A stretch of 64,000 nt of DNA from Powellomyces hirtus (taxonomy: Eukaryota; Chytridiomycota; Chytridiomycetes; Spizellomycetales; Powellomycetaceae), in NCBI GenBank assembly GCA_025526995.1, contig JAHLKG010000011.1:930001-994000 (forward strand), in the 5' to 3' direction. The notes beneath the pieces were generated by a model. That model did no database searches and was not told the origin of the DNA. It saw only the letters and a program-made list of their open reading frames with translations. The position numbers and the translations under genes are program-made. Of this stretch, positions 11,355 to 22,770 are shown in pieces. How positions within the stretch are numbered: the first letter of the stretch is position 1; each line of letters begins with the position of its first letter.

Positions 11355-12054
11355 ATCATTTGAAACACGTTCCAACTTCCTGACGAACTAACCTTTACAC
11401 GATGTTGGAACACCGACTTTGATAAATTATTACTGTACATAGCGTCAACCATTGACTCAGTCTTCCAAATGACACGAGCGTGCTTCGAGGATGATCTGAC
11501 AGTCGCCTTGCACCTGATTCCAAGCTTTTAACATCTGGGTTCTACGCTTATACGTTGCTACCTTGTGGATTCTTTTGTTGGACTCTTTTGCTATCAATCT
11601 GGTGACCACAGGAACCTCAAAAATTACCAATGAATTGCGAACATCAAGCGGTGATGAAGGCACATCCTATCTATCCAAGCGTAAGAAAATCACATTGAGC
11701 GAAGCATCACAGCCTGATCGTGCCATGTCGGATTATGCGCCACCAGCTGTTGCGCTTTTCGTTCACCTGGCCAATCGAACCCGACAAGTAAAACCCGCCG
11801 CCGCTCGGCGGAAACTCAAGTTCGAAAGTGGACATACTGTTCAGGGACGCATCAAATATGGGGGAGTAATTACTTTTCTTATTGTTTGAACAACATCTCG
11901 CAAACATAAATTATCTACACGCAGCCAGGCGCGACACCGCAACACTCACACCGCGTGTCCCGCGCAGCATATTAATAATAAGCAAATAAATAACAAAAAG
12001 GCGACCCTTGTCTATGCATCACGGACGGATATGATCATGGGACCATGGATGGAA
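11355..12054. other. Intergenic region between convergent genes
   Basis: About 700 bp. An open frame on the plus strand (ATG at about 11725, running to 11889) has no recognisable domain and is not called a gene. AT-rich probable terminators of both flanking genes occur near 11380-11440 and 11970-12000. Confidence 0.45.
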
Positions 12055-12546
12055 TCACTTGATCTCGATGCTGAAAGAGTCCGTCCTGATTTCGCCAACG
12101 GTGATTGGTGTAGCGGTGACTGTGAAGGCGAGGACAGCAGGAGCGGGGAGAGTGCCGTTGAGCGAGACGCGTCCGGTGGGAGATACGATGAGAGATCCGA
12201 CGGGCCTGATGAGGTCGAGAGTCCAGGTGTAGAGAGCGCCGGGGTTTGGGTCGTTTTGTACAAAGAGTTGAGCAAACTCGAGGTTGATGAACTCGACGGG
12301 CTTCAGCGAGATCTGGGGACCGGTTGGGCACGCTTGGAAACCGATCTCGGAGAGGCGTTCTTCGAGAGTGTCGGTCGGAGCAACGGCTGGGGCAGCTTGT
12401 ACCTGCAGGAGCAGAGAGCTTGATTGTTAAACGCCTTGCCCTTGAGCACTGAGAAGCAAGAAGAGCTTGAAACTTACCCCGCTGAACAGACAGACCACGA
12501 ACGCAAGAAGGGCGAAGTAGAGTGTGGATTTGTTGAACGCGACCAT
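12055..12546 (-). CDS. Small secreted protein, 138 aa
   Basis: Two exons, 12546-12478 and 12402-12055, with a 75-bp intron (donor GTAAGT, phase 0). The first exon encodes a signal peptide (MVAFNKSTLYFALLAFVV, then CLFSG). The mature part begins VQAAPAVAP. The body is beta-rich in appearance (LYTWTLDLIRPVGSLIVSP, VLAFTVTATPITV) and ends in SFSIEIK. It has only one cysteine after the signal and no membrane anchor. The fold might resemble an ML or immunoglobulin-like lipid-binding sandwich, but I cannot support a family. A TATA box lies 165 bp upstream. Confidence 0.75.
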
Positions 12547-12709
12547 TGTGATTGTGTTTGAGGTGTGTGTTGGTGGGGTTGTTGTTTGGATGTGAAGTAT
12601 GCAAAGACGTCGCGGAACGGGATGCAGTTGGTGCGAGTGTTGGATGCGTAGGCGTGCGTGCGAGGTGATGTGTGATTTGGAGAGGAGGGCGGGGCGACCG
12701 ACGTGTGCG

Positions 12710-12717
12710 CTTTTATA
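12710..12717 (-). promoter_or_regulatory. TATA box of the small secreted-protein gene
   Basis: A perfect TATAAAAG on the minus strand, about 165 bp before the ATG at 12546. It matches the promoter layout of the other secreted-protein genes. Confidence 0.65.
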
Positions 12718-13612
12718 ACCGCCAAATACAATAGGCAAAATTCTGTTATGCGCGAGAAAAACCTGTGCAGAAGGCGTGTGTCTCTTTGTGGAAGCGCATT
12801 CCGTAAGGATTGTGGATTCTTTCTTCAGCTTCTTTTTGTTCTGCGCTTTTGTACGCGAGAACGTCAGCCCCCCTTTTGCATGCTTCTGTCGTTCTTTCCA
12901 TCTCCATCCGTCAGCACCGCGGTCGTTACGTAACGCGTCCAGGGCGCGTCAGAAAGAAGCTTTCGGCATTTCAGGGGAAGCACAGTCACGTGTGATCAAA
13001 GACTGCGCTTTTTTTCTTTTTAACGCTAAGCCACAGCACATATTTTGCTATAAAAGGACGAACGCACGGGGATCCTGCTCTTGCTTTTTCTTCATGTCGC
13101 TGGGCTAATACCTCAGCGGCTCGTAACAAATTAATACACATATCACCTGATGATGAGAATTGGCGCTGCACACGGGTCTCCGTGATTTCCGCCGCAGATA
13201 ACGGAGGGTGTCCCATGATATGTGTTGTCTTGTAATATGAAGAGCTGCTCGGAAACGAGCGGTGTAACAACCGTCCGTCTGTTCTGTCATAAGTGATAAG
13301 TCAGAGGTCGGATGGTTTTCGCATACAGCTCCTGTCGAAGCTGCGTAAATTGACATGCTTCTGCCTGGCAATCGTTCGTTCAGGCAGTAGACGTTGATCA
13401 TGTAGATCTATGCTTGTAAGTCAAATTCAAGACGGTCAAGTACCGTCAATTTGCATGGCCAAAATCTCCTGTCAACATGCGATATGTACAATGACCTGTC
13501 GGGTTTATACAATGCGTCGAAGGACGTGCGCAAATCCGATTTGTATTATTTAGCAGTCAAAGAGTGTTGATTCAACATGAGCATCATCGCCAGCAATGGT
13601 ATCAGTTCGAAA
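12718..13612. other. Intergenic region with an orphan plus-strand TATA box
   Basis: About 900 bp. TATAAAAGG at 13049-13057 on the plus strand is followed by an ATG at about 13094 whose frame closes after four codons. No gene can be built behind it. It may be the relic of a lost secreted-protein gene or drive a noncoding transcript. A palindrome GTTACGTAAC is present near 12925. Confidence 0.45.
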
Positions 13613-16249
13613 CTACACAAGTGCTTCTTCAACGTCCGATGGCAATGTGACCCGAAGTTGTTTCACCCTGTGATGTAGAAACCAGATATATCAGATCCGG
13701 AGAATGCTTTTCCGCTTACGCGCATATGCACATACCAGTCCAAAAATGTGAGCGTCAAGTGCTTGCGTCGAGCGAACTGTTCGCCGACACATTCCAGCTG
13801 CTCGTTGCGGAAAGTGCTCTTCACCTCCTCATCACACAGCTGACATTTGGTAACGTTGTAGTTTTCCTCACTGAGCGCTTGTACGCATTCTTCACAATAC
13901 GTGTGCTGCAACGAAATTCAAGAAAGGAATGTCACGTCTTCGTTCATCAGAGACCGAAATGAAATCTCTTACCCCGCATGGTATGAGAGTTGTCGGTTTG
14001 TGGAACAGCTTCACATCTCGCGGGCAGAGGAACCCAGTCTGAATGAGACTTACAAGTGAACAAAAGCGGGGTTGCGCGGATGCTATTCTCTTTACACACC
14101 TCCATGCTCTCCTCAGCCAGCGCGTACGCCTCCATCTTGGCCTTGATATCAGTCTCGATGACCTTTAGACGCTCCATGCGAGGCAGATACTGCTCCTTAC
14201 TGAGATCGGAGATTTTGTCATTTAGCTCTGAAGGGCAGTGGGCGTTAATCGTCTGTCAAGAATTGATGCTTGTCATCCTTTGCCTTTTCGGACGTACTGC
14301 TTAACATTCGATCCTTGCCCGAACTCTGCTCACGCAGCTTGTCGATCTCATGCTGAAGAATCTTCTCTTTAGCTTGAAATTTCTTCTCCAGGTTGTCGAT
14401 GAAGTCTGGGTCAACATCAAAGCGCATTTTCTTGGTGGAGTCTTCCTTTGGGGGTGGAATGGACTCCGGAACCTCTGCCAAAACAACTACCATCAGCATT
14501 CCACCAAGCAACAACAATGTGGCGATGGGAACATCGTACGAGCTTTCTCAACCGCTTCCGTGATTTGCAAGCTCATCTGCCACATCTGTTCCTCCTTTTT
14601 CTCGAGCTTTTGCTCATAGTCGTTGATGGTGTCATTGACTTTGGTCAGAAGGTCTGAGATGTCTTTCTCTTTCCGTGTAAGAGTGCTTTCCATTGATTTG
14701 CCCTTGTCCAGCAACTCGTTGCGCTGTTTCACTACGGCGTTGAAATCAGCTGACAACTGCTTCCGTTGCCTCTGAACACAATGGGTTAGGGTTAGGGTTA
14801 GGGTTAGTCAAAACCAAGTTGAGTAACTCGCGCAAAAATCAACGGCCAGAAGATCAACAGGGGAAACGCACGATTGCGATCTGACATGCCGTCTTGGCTT
14901 CCTCCAACTCGGTCGCGAGAGCTTCAAACTCGCTCCGCTTGTGCTCCTGGTTCTTCTTCACGGCCTGGTAGTTCAGCGTAACCTCCCGATTGGCATCAAG
15001 CAAGTCTCTGCAAAAAATATGTTCGTGTAAGGGGCGACCTGATGCCTGGCACATCAATCCACATCTTGCATCAATGCCTCACCTGACTCGCTTCTGCAGC
15101 TGCGTGTTTTCTTCCCGGTAACCCGCCTCAGAAACCAGCAGGTACTCATGCTTCTGCGTCAACTCACTGATGTGATATCGGTAAGAATAGAAGAGTCTTC
15201 GGCAAGACGAGTAGAATCATGCATACGTGAGTTCTTTCTCCATCGTGCCGCTCTTGCGTTCATATTTCAGCGTCAACACGCGCTGCTCATCAAGGTCATA
15301 TTCCATGTCCCTGAAAATATCCAGGCGATCAGAACTCTATCGTGAGAGTTGCGTATATAACGAACAAACAGTTATCACGCACTTGATATACTGCCTGAGC
15401 TCCACTATCGTTTTTTCTTGGTCTATGACCAGTTGCCGCTGCGAATCATTCTGCGATGCCTCTTCCTCGACTGACCTGGAACACAGATGATGAAAATAAG
15501 AAAGGACCGGAGAGTGAACTGACTTTCTCCTACCGTATCTGTGCCAGATGTTCCGCCTTGATCTTTTCGATCGTTGCGGCCAACTCCACTGTCTCCTTCT
15601 CGGCTTGCAGTCGTTTGCGCATCTCTTCATGAAGCAACCTCTCTACTTCCTCCCTAACTTGTTTGCATCATGAGCATTTTTCATATTCTTCCAAACCATC
15701 AGGATGGTGGAACCTCCTTACTGCGCGCGCGATATCCGTTGCTCTGTCTGGCCCTTTTGCAGTAGCTGTGCAATCTTGTCATTCTTTTGCCCCAATTGAA
15801 CTGTTCAATGGGTCATGTTGCCTCATCAGCGTCCAGAAAAAAATGTAAAAACCGAGCCCGGCTGATTGACAATGGGTTTACCTTCCAAGACCTGCTTTTG
15901 CGCTAGATATCTTTGCGCAATCACTGCGTTCTCGTGAATTTGCTTCGCATACTCTACATAGTTTGACAACAAACATAAGGTCGCACTCTCCATCAGTCGA
16001 CGGGTAACAATACCGCAGTAGTACCATTGTTGAGGTTGAACAAATCCTCGCAATACTGCTTCATCTTTCGCAACGCAGCGCCACCTGACAGGAGGGGATC
16101 ACTCTGATGATTTCCATTTAATATTTGTTGATAACCTAGTGCGAACCTTTCATAATTTGTTCCTCGGTGGGTTTCGGCGGATTTTCAGGCGCCCGGAGGT
16201 TTGTAGTTGCACCTAACTTCGGCAGCGGCGGCGGGAGCGGCTTGGTCAT
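13613..16249 (-). CDS. Coiled-coil protein with C-terminal RING/U-box-like domain
   Basis: An intron-dense gene of about 15 exons; phase-consistent splicing gives roughly 550 aa. The N-terminus is MTKPLPPPLPKLGATTNL. Residues of about 50-480 form long Lys/Glu/Gln-rich coiled coils (for example EEVERLLHEEMRKRLQAEKE and ELEEAKTACQIAI). A zinc-finger-like domain follows: GFLCPRDVKLFHKPTTLIPC, then GHTYCEECVQAL, then KCQLCDEEVKS. The first ligand pair is C-x2-D rather than C-x2-C. The protein ends VKQLRVTLPSDVEEALV. A ubiquitin-ligase role is inferred from the RING shape; the substrate is unknown. One intron (14772-14871) contains four telomeric repeats. The acceptor used after the exon ending ISRA is uncertain (TTAG chosen to avoid a stop). 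Confidence 0.7.
14783..14807. repeat. Interstitial telomeric repeat in an intron
   Basis: Plus strand reads GGGTTAGGGTTAGGGTTAGG plus GTTAG, about four units. It lies in intron 14772-14871 of the coiled-coil RING gene. On that gene's sense strand it reads CTAACCCTAACCC and ends about 12 bases before the 3' splice site. CTAAC is also the fungal branch-site consensus, so the array supplies four tandem candidate branch points. Confidence 0.95.
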
Positions 16250-16420
16250 AATCACTGATGGTAGCATCTTTATTGTTTGTCTGTGTATCCTAACGCTTAC
16301 AGCTGTTTCTTAGCAAATGCACCGAATATTTTCTAAAACCTGTCAACCCTGTGTTTACGTCAGCATAAGATCATACTGTCAGTTTTCGCGACTTGAAAGT
16401 TTGAGAAGGTTCATGATTGA

Positions 16421-16432
16421 CCCTAACCCTAA
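16421..16432. repeat. Two telomeric units upstream of the RING gene
   Basis: CCCTAACCCTAA exactly, about 170 bp upstream of the ATG at 16249. It is in the 330-bp gap between two minus-strand genes (16250-16578). Telo-box motifs in promoters are known in other fungi and plants; function here is inferred. Confidence 0.8.
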
Positions 16433-16578
16433 GACGGACTAGAATATAAATCTGACGAGTGGGACTACTGCACTGACGTCGATCGGCGGTTCTATTCCGA
16501 GCGCGTCAGCGGGTTCCAGCCCGGTGAGCAGCGAAAGAACTGTCAACATCACACTATTATTTTTGCTCCAATATGCAA

Positions 16579-19500
16579 TTATTTGAAAGCTTTGAACATG
16601 CCGGCAACCTTGCCCTCATCCCGTTTCAGCACCACACCACTAACATAAAGAGCACCCTTCTTTGCAGTACCTCCTTTACTCGCCACCGCTGCTATTGAAT
16701 AACAAGTTGGTTAAAGCTTAAAGAGCAGCCAGTTAACATCGGCAATCCTCAGTACTTACATCGTAAGATTGCCAGTGCCGCGTCGACCGGATCAGGCTCA
16801 CACGGTAGCGTGGAGGGGTCCTTTGCATGCCGGTTGCGTACCAGCACCTGTTGTAACCGTCCAACAAAGTCTGGGTTGTTCACGCATATGATGTTACCGA
16901 GACGTGACCAATCTTGTGCGCTGAGGACATTGCTGACGCTGAACTCGTTGTATTGTACAGCTGTGGGCAACAGCATCATGAGATCACAGTTTTCTTGAGG
17001 AGATACGATACATTCTTTGTAACACACATAAACGAACCTTTGATTTCACAGGGCTTGGAGACACATTCCCAAACTGGCTTCATGTACTTTTCGACGAGTT
17101 TGGTCGCTTCTTTGCTATCAAACTTATCGACCAGCACGAGCACTCCTTTGCCGGTAGCTTCTGAATCTGATTCTAAGCACCGGATTGACAATCAGATGCC
17201 CGAACCTCGATAAGAACGCGTGGGGGAATGACGTACCGCCGTATACAATCTTCATGAGCGCTTCGGTCCAAGCCGCCGCCTTATCCTTCCCCTCCGGGAA
17301 CGTGAACACCATCTTCTTGAACTTGGATCCGGCACGACCACCTTTCCGCTTTACGCATGCATAGCAAACGGCGTCCGTTCCTTTTGCAACTGCGGATACA
17401 ATGCGCCAGAGATCCAATGGGAAGAAGTGCTTGTATGCCTTGTCTAATATATACAGATGAAAACATTGAAGATTGAGTGCTTTTGTGAAGAATGCAAACT
17501 TTTCAGTGTCAGCTTACTTTTCCCTGGCTCAGTGCACTGAAGCTCGGTCTCCGTAGCTCGAAGGTCCACTTTCGCTCCTTTCCATGTTACCGAAGCGTAC
17601 AGCTGAAAATAACAGTGATAGGTATGAGAGCTGCTCTCTAAAGATCTTTGCACCATTGTCTTCGTCAGACGTACCTTAAGGCCTTCCACCTCGCCCATTG
17701 ACCCCCGAGACCTTCCAGCAGCGAGATCCGTACCAATCGATTTCCTTCCGAACAATGAACTCAAGTGGTTGGTGCTCTTGCGCTTATCCGAGTCTGCCGC
17801 GAGAGACGCGATCGAGTTCTTCGGGGTTTCCGACACTTCCAGCTGTTCCGGCGCCGGTTCGGGTTGGGCGAGCTGTCCTTGTGACGGCGCGGGTGCAGCA
17901 GCGGCTGGAGCGGGGATGGATGGACCGTGTAGAGTCCGCATGTCCATCGCGTTCAGGAACCGGCTTGCGCCAGTTGGTAATGGCCGGTTTCCAGCCGCTG
18001 TGGAGGCAGCCGATGGGAGAATGGGGCTTCCGGTACTTCCGATACGATCGCGCTGGTCTGGTGTATCCTCGACAATTTCCGGAATACCAGTTCCACTGGC
18101 CCCTGTATTGTCTTTGGTTTTATCGAGGGCAGCCGCTGCAGCTGCGGCCAGCGCGGCAGCTTTTTGCTTTTCTGTTTCTTCCGCCTTCTTTGCTTCCGCA
18201 CGACGCCGCTCCCGCTCCTCATCCCGTTCGCGGTCTTTGCGCTCTGCTTCTTCTGCAGCGGCCTTCGCGTCAGATTGTGCCTTCATACGAGCAGCTTCAG
18301 CGGCAGCATTCTTCTCGGACTCCTCTCGACCAGCTTCAAAAGCGGATTTGTCATCTGCCTCTTTCTTAGCACGTCGCCGTCGCTCACGCTCTTCGTCGCG
18401 CTCGCGGTCCTTACGCTCAGCTTCGTTTGCCGCAGCTTGCGCTTCCAAACGGGCAGCTTCAGCCGCTTTGTTCTCGGCCTCGATCTCAGCAGCCGCTGCT
18501 GCTTTCGTTTCTTCATCTTCCTTGGCGCGTTGGCGTCGCTCACGCTCTTCATCGCGTCCACGATCTCGCCGCTCAGCGTCTTCGGCAGCAAGCTTTGCCT
18601 CAACAGCTTTTTTCTCTGCTTCCGCCAATGCAACAGCTCTCGCCACCTCTTCTTGTTTGACCCGGTGCTGACGTTCAGCTTCCTCTGCAAGAATTCTCGA
18701 ATCCTCTGCGGCTTTCAATCGCGCAACCTCTGCAGCCTTCTTTTCTGCTTCCAAAAAGGCAGCTGCAGCGGCGGCTCTTTCATTTTCTTCCTGTTTTGCC
18801 TTTCGCACCCTTTCCTGTTCCTCCTTTGCTTGACGGAGCTTGGCCAGCTCTGCTCCGTCTTTAGCTTGCTCCAATGCCCTTGCGTGCCCTGCTTTGCGAC
18901 GCGCTTCGTTCTCTTCCCCTTCTTTTCGGAGACGCTCATCCTTAGCCAGTGCTACGGCAGCTTCCTTTGTACGTTTCTGTTCCAGCAGTCGGGCTTCTTC
19001 TTTGAGAACTTCTTCGTGCAGCTGTCTCTGCTTTTCTGCAAGGGCTGCTTTTTGCAGCGCTTCTCGTTCTTCCTGAGCTTTTGCATATGCAATTGCAGCC
19101 TCGGCTTCTTCCTTGGCAGCCCGTTCCGCCGCTTCCTGCACTTCTTTTGCTCTTAATACAGCAGCAGAAGCAGCAGCAGCAGCTTCCTCTCGCTCTTTCT
19201 GCTGTGCAGCGGTGCGTTCCAATGCCTCTTGTTCTTCTTGTTTCTGCTTTTGCTCTTCAGCAGCGGCCCGTTTTCGTCTAGCCCTCTCTTCGTCTCTCTC
19301 CCGGTCCAGGCGCTCCTGCTCAGCGATCGCTTCCGCGGATCCAGACAGGCTATTCTCAGCCAGCGGCTTACTGGAGGCTTCCTCCGTCGCATCAGATTGC
19401 TGGAAGTCTTTGGTCGGTGATCGAACTCCGGCATTGCGGGCTTCGTTCTGTTGGGAGACGGCTGCTGGCCCATGCGATTCTGGATAAGAAACATCATTTT

Positions 19501-21692
19501 AGTAATTTTCTTGTACGACCACCGCTCAATACACATACTCTTTTTGCCCTCTTTCTCGCGCTTCTTGACCGCTTCTTTTTCCGCTTTTGCTTGTCTCGCA
19601 GCCTCCTTCTCGCGCACTCTAGCCTCCTCCTTCTCGCGCGCCTTCTCCTCCTTCTCGCGGGCCTTTTCTTCCCTCTCATGCTTCTTGCGGTCCGCCGAAC
19701 TGTCTCCTTTGTCGGCTAGAGAGTCGCGACTCTTCCTAAAGAGCGCCTTGGCAGCTGCTCCGATGGATCGGTGATGGGAAGTCGACATGAATGATGGTGT
19801 AAGGGAGATGACGCTGCCGGTCGGAGAACGCTGAGATACCGCGGGAAGAGAGTGCAGACTTTCTGCTGGCGATACAGTGGCTGATTCCGCTGGTTGTGTA
19901 GGGGCGGCTACCACTGGTGTAGGCTGTGGTCCACTGCAGTCTTCGACACTGATGCTCGGCGCCATCGTTGGTACCGGTGTCGGTGGCAGAGGAGTCGCTG
20001 GAGGTGCACTCTTTTCGGGTGTTGCACGTATCGACGCCTTGCGCCCGGGCTGCACCATCTCATCTCGCGCAGAGGGCAGCCCTCCGGGCCGATCTGCATC
20101 GCTACGCCGTTTGACGCCTGCAGGCGAAGAAGCCTCTGCGAGGGCAACGTCCATTGCTGCAATCCGGCTCTGCTGTTCTGTATTGATGGCGGGCGCGGTG
20201 GTGGTTACCGCGAGACCAGACTCTTGTCGTCCCCATGCAGCGTATAGACTGGATTTTTCGCGCTCTAACCATGCTGGATCGTCCTCTTCCTCTTCCTCTT
20301 CGTCGATAGCTGCAGATTCTTCCTCGACCGGCTCCCCAGCAGGTTCCGTCGCGGTGATGTTGAGTTCATCCACAGACTGTAAGTAAGCTTCCACCTCGAC
20401 GGGTGGCAGAGTATTTGAAGTTTTGAACGGAGTTGCCGGACTTTGTGAAACCTCCGTTCTTGATGGAGTACCGACAGCCTTCCTGGGGCTATTGGCAGCC
20501 GAACTTTGCGACATGTCAGCTCTTGAAGCAGTCGTAGCAGTTTTGGCTGGGGGACCAGCAGCAGGACTTTGTCCCATATCCGCCATTGATGAGATGGCAA
20601 GCGGGGTGTGAGTGCTGGGCGAACCTGTGGTCTCTGATATGCTATCCGACCGAGTTGGGGAGTGCCCAGCATTGCTGACGGGAGCTTCCTGCTCCTCTGT
20701 CACCGCAGGCAGCGACGCCACCACAGGCTTGGGCCGGATCTCAGCCCGCTTCCTCTCCACAACAGGTTTCATATACCTCAACACCCAATCATTAATCAAA
20801 TCCGTTTCGCGGCGCCCCCATTCTTTCCCCGTGGCAGCCGCAGCCTGCACGACCACGGGCGGGAAGACGCCGACCGCATTGCGCCATGTTCCGTAACGGG
20901 CTGTTCGCGGGAAGCGCAGCGGCAGTGCTTTGTGCTTGTTGACGCTGTAAACTGGACGGTCGGTGGGGCAGGCTATCACGGGCTTGACGAGCCGGGGGAT
21001 GGGAACTACGTAGCTGAGGTTGATGATGTCAATGCCCCAGTCAGTGAGGATGATGGTGCGGCCGTCTGCTTGAGTCTCGCTGACGTTTTCGGGTTCCTGA
21101 AGGGCACGCAAATGTTTAGAATCTTGCAACAGTTAGGTACAACAGACCCCCCGCGTAGTTGTTCATCCTCTTGAACTCGCTCACTTCTTTGGGCGGAGAC
21201 ATAATAATGTTTGTCCTCAGCTCCCGCGTGGTCTGGTCGCACTGCCACGGTCGCCGTCGCCGTTTTCCGCGGCCAGTCATCACATCCTCATCATCTCGTT
21301 GCAGGAGCAGCTCCGTCACCGGATCATTCGCGATCGCCCGGGGAACCGTGTCACAGTCATAGTCTGTTCTTCGCGGCGGTATCTGGATGATCCAGAAACC
21401 GTGTCAGGACATGCCAATCAAACGCACACATGCATGAACTCAAGTTGACGCACATCAGCACGCTCGACATAAGCACCCACGCGCGGGGGAAGTTTGGACG
21501 TGAACCGGAACGGCCCCACCGTGCGGCCCGTAATGTCAACGTTTGCCCAATCGCGACTCTGCTGTTGCAGCTGATCCCTGACTGTCGCCATCAAATATGC
21601 GTGATCTGGCAGCGTGGTTGATGTTTTCGCACGCTGCAAAATAAACAAAGTATAATATACGTCCTTGGACTACCAATGACGGTCTTTCGCAT
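16579..21692 (-). CDS. Long coiled-coil protein with C-terminal PH-like and degenerate lipid-kinase-like region
   Basis: A multi-exon gene, well over 1,300 aa. The N-terminal part (VGPFRFTSKLPPRVGAYVER, then later TIILTDWGIDIINLSYVVPI) is globular but unrecognised. A Ser/Thr/Pro-rich linker follows, then about 500 residues of Glu/Lys/Arg/Ala coiled coil. The C-terminus has a PH-like segment (LYASVTWKGAKVDLRAT to MVFTFPEGKDKAAAWTEALM) followed by GKGVLVLVDKFDSKEATKLV and GNIICVNNPDFVGRLQQVL. That order mimics sphingosine/ceramide kinases, where LVLVNPxGGKG and VCVGGDGT would be expected; the nucleotide-binding residues are replaced. The protein ends soon after, at GMFKAFK. A catalytically dead or reduced domain is my inference. 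The start is uncertain: 21692 (short first exon, MRKT) or 21591 (MATVRD). The splice near 21145 is one base out of phase at a G6 run. Confidence 0.6.
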
Positions 21693-21757
21693 AGTTCCCT
21701 CCCTTCTACGCCACGACAGACCCTCAGAAATTACACACTACGTTTATTTTAGTTAGG

Positions 21758-22048
21758 CTATTTTCGGAATGATGCCATCTCCGGATAGTAGCTTTTCGCC
21801 AACTTTCCGGTTTGATTGAAATGTTTCTCGATCTCTGGTTGTCTAAACCATTGTTTCCAAAACTCTTTCTGTCTTCCAGAGACGTTGAGGTACATATCCA
21901 TACTTCCATCTTGCCAGCCTTCCACCGCAGACCACTCTCCACTCTCATTGCCACCAGCGTTCCTCGCGCTTGCGCATTCGCAAGTGATACATAGTGAGAG
22001 CGCACTCATGAGACATTGACACAGCAAGGCTGTTTCGTACACAAGCAT
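21758..22048 (-). CDS. Uncertain 96-codon open reading frame
   Basis: An ATG-initiated frame with a Cys-rich start (ECASARNAGG) and a Trp-rich middle (QKEFWKQWFRQPEIEKHFNQ), ending ASFRK. I do not recognise it. It could be the last exon of a minus-strand gene whose upstream exons I cannot find, or a relic. Its start adjoins the 23-bp tandem duplication. Confidence 0.25.
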   Translation of the reverse strand: MLVYETALLCQCLMSALSLCITCECASARNAGGNESGEWSAVEGWQDGSMDMYLNVSGRQKEFWKQWFRQPEIEKHFNQTGKLAKSYYPEMASFRK

Positions 22049-22093
22049 GCCTTACAGACCCTGCCGTGGATGCCTTACAGACCCTGCCGTGGA
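22048..22093. repeat. Perfect 23-bp tandem duplication
   Basis: Two identical head-to-tail copies of a 23-base unit beginning TGCCTTACAGACCCTG, at 22048-22070 and 22071-22093. The lack of divergence suggests a recent event. Confidence 0.9.
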
Positions 22094-22770
22094 ATGTGTG
22101 CAACGGGCAGCGCATTTTCAATGAGGTTCCTAATCCCTTTCATTTCTGAGTTGTGGTAGATCTGTCAAAGGGAAGAAACTAGAACGATGAATTGGCCTCG
22201 TGGCACTGTTGGCACACGCGCACAGCAGCAGTCGCCAGTTCGAATCCCTCTTTCTACGCGTCAAGGATTGCAAACCTGGGACTTACAATGAGTTTTGGGT
22301 TTGCAACATTTCCCAATCATCCGGACTTCGGCGCAATATAAACAAAGGCGCCCGTTTGAGGCAAGCTGTTCGAACCTCTGCTACTATCTGGGGCAAGCAC
22401 GCAGTTTGTTATAGGTATGGCGTCCTCATTATATGGGAATCAATTCCTTTTTTGCCTTTTTCCGTTCATGAATGAAGGGAGGGAGTGAGGTAGTGTGTGC
22501 AAGATACTGTGGTTTGTGGTGTGATTTCTTCTCGTTGCTCAAGAACATGAAGGGCCGAATGCGATATGATTCAATGGAGCGCACGCAAAAGGCCAACTAA
22601 TGAATATCGAACCCCTCAGAGAACAATGCAACACCCAATTCCTGTGCATTAATACTTTGATACCCCTTCCTTTTTCATTATACGATTGTAGAGAACCCGT
22701 CTCGTTGCAGTCTTGCCCATGCAAGTGTTCTTTTTCTCTCACTTCAGAAAGAAAACCCCTACGTTCGTCA

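Noticed and set aside
17769..19156. Long plus-strand open frames rich in Ser, Leu and Phe
   Set aside because: They are antisense shadows of the Glu/Lys/Ala coiled-coil region of the minus-strand gene.
22185..22262. tRNA-like A and B box words (TGGCACTGTTGG, CAGTTCGAATCC)
   Set aside because: The T-stem (GCCAG/CCCTC) and acceptor stem do not pair, so no cloverleaf forms.
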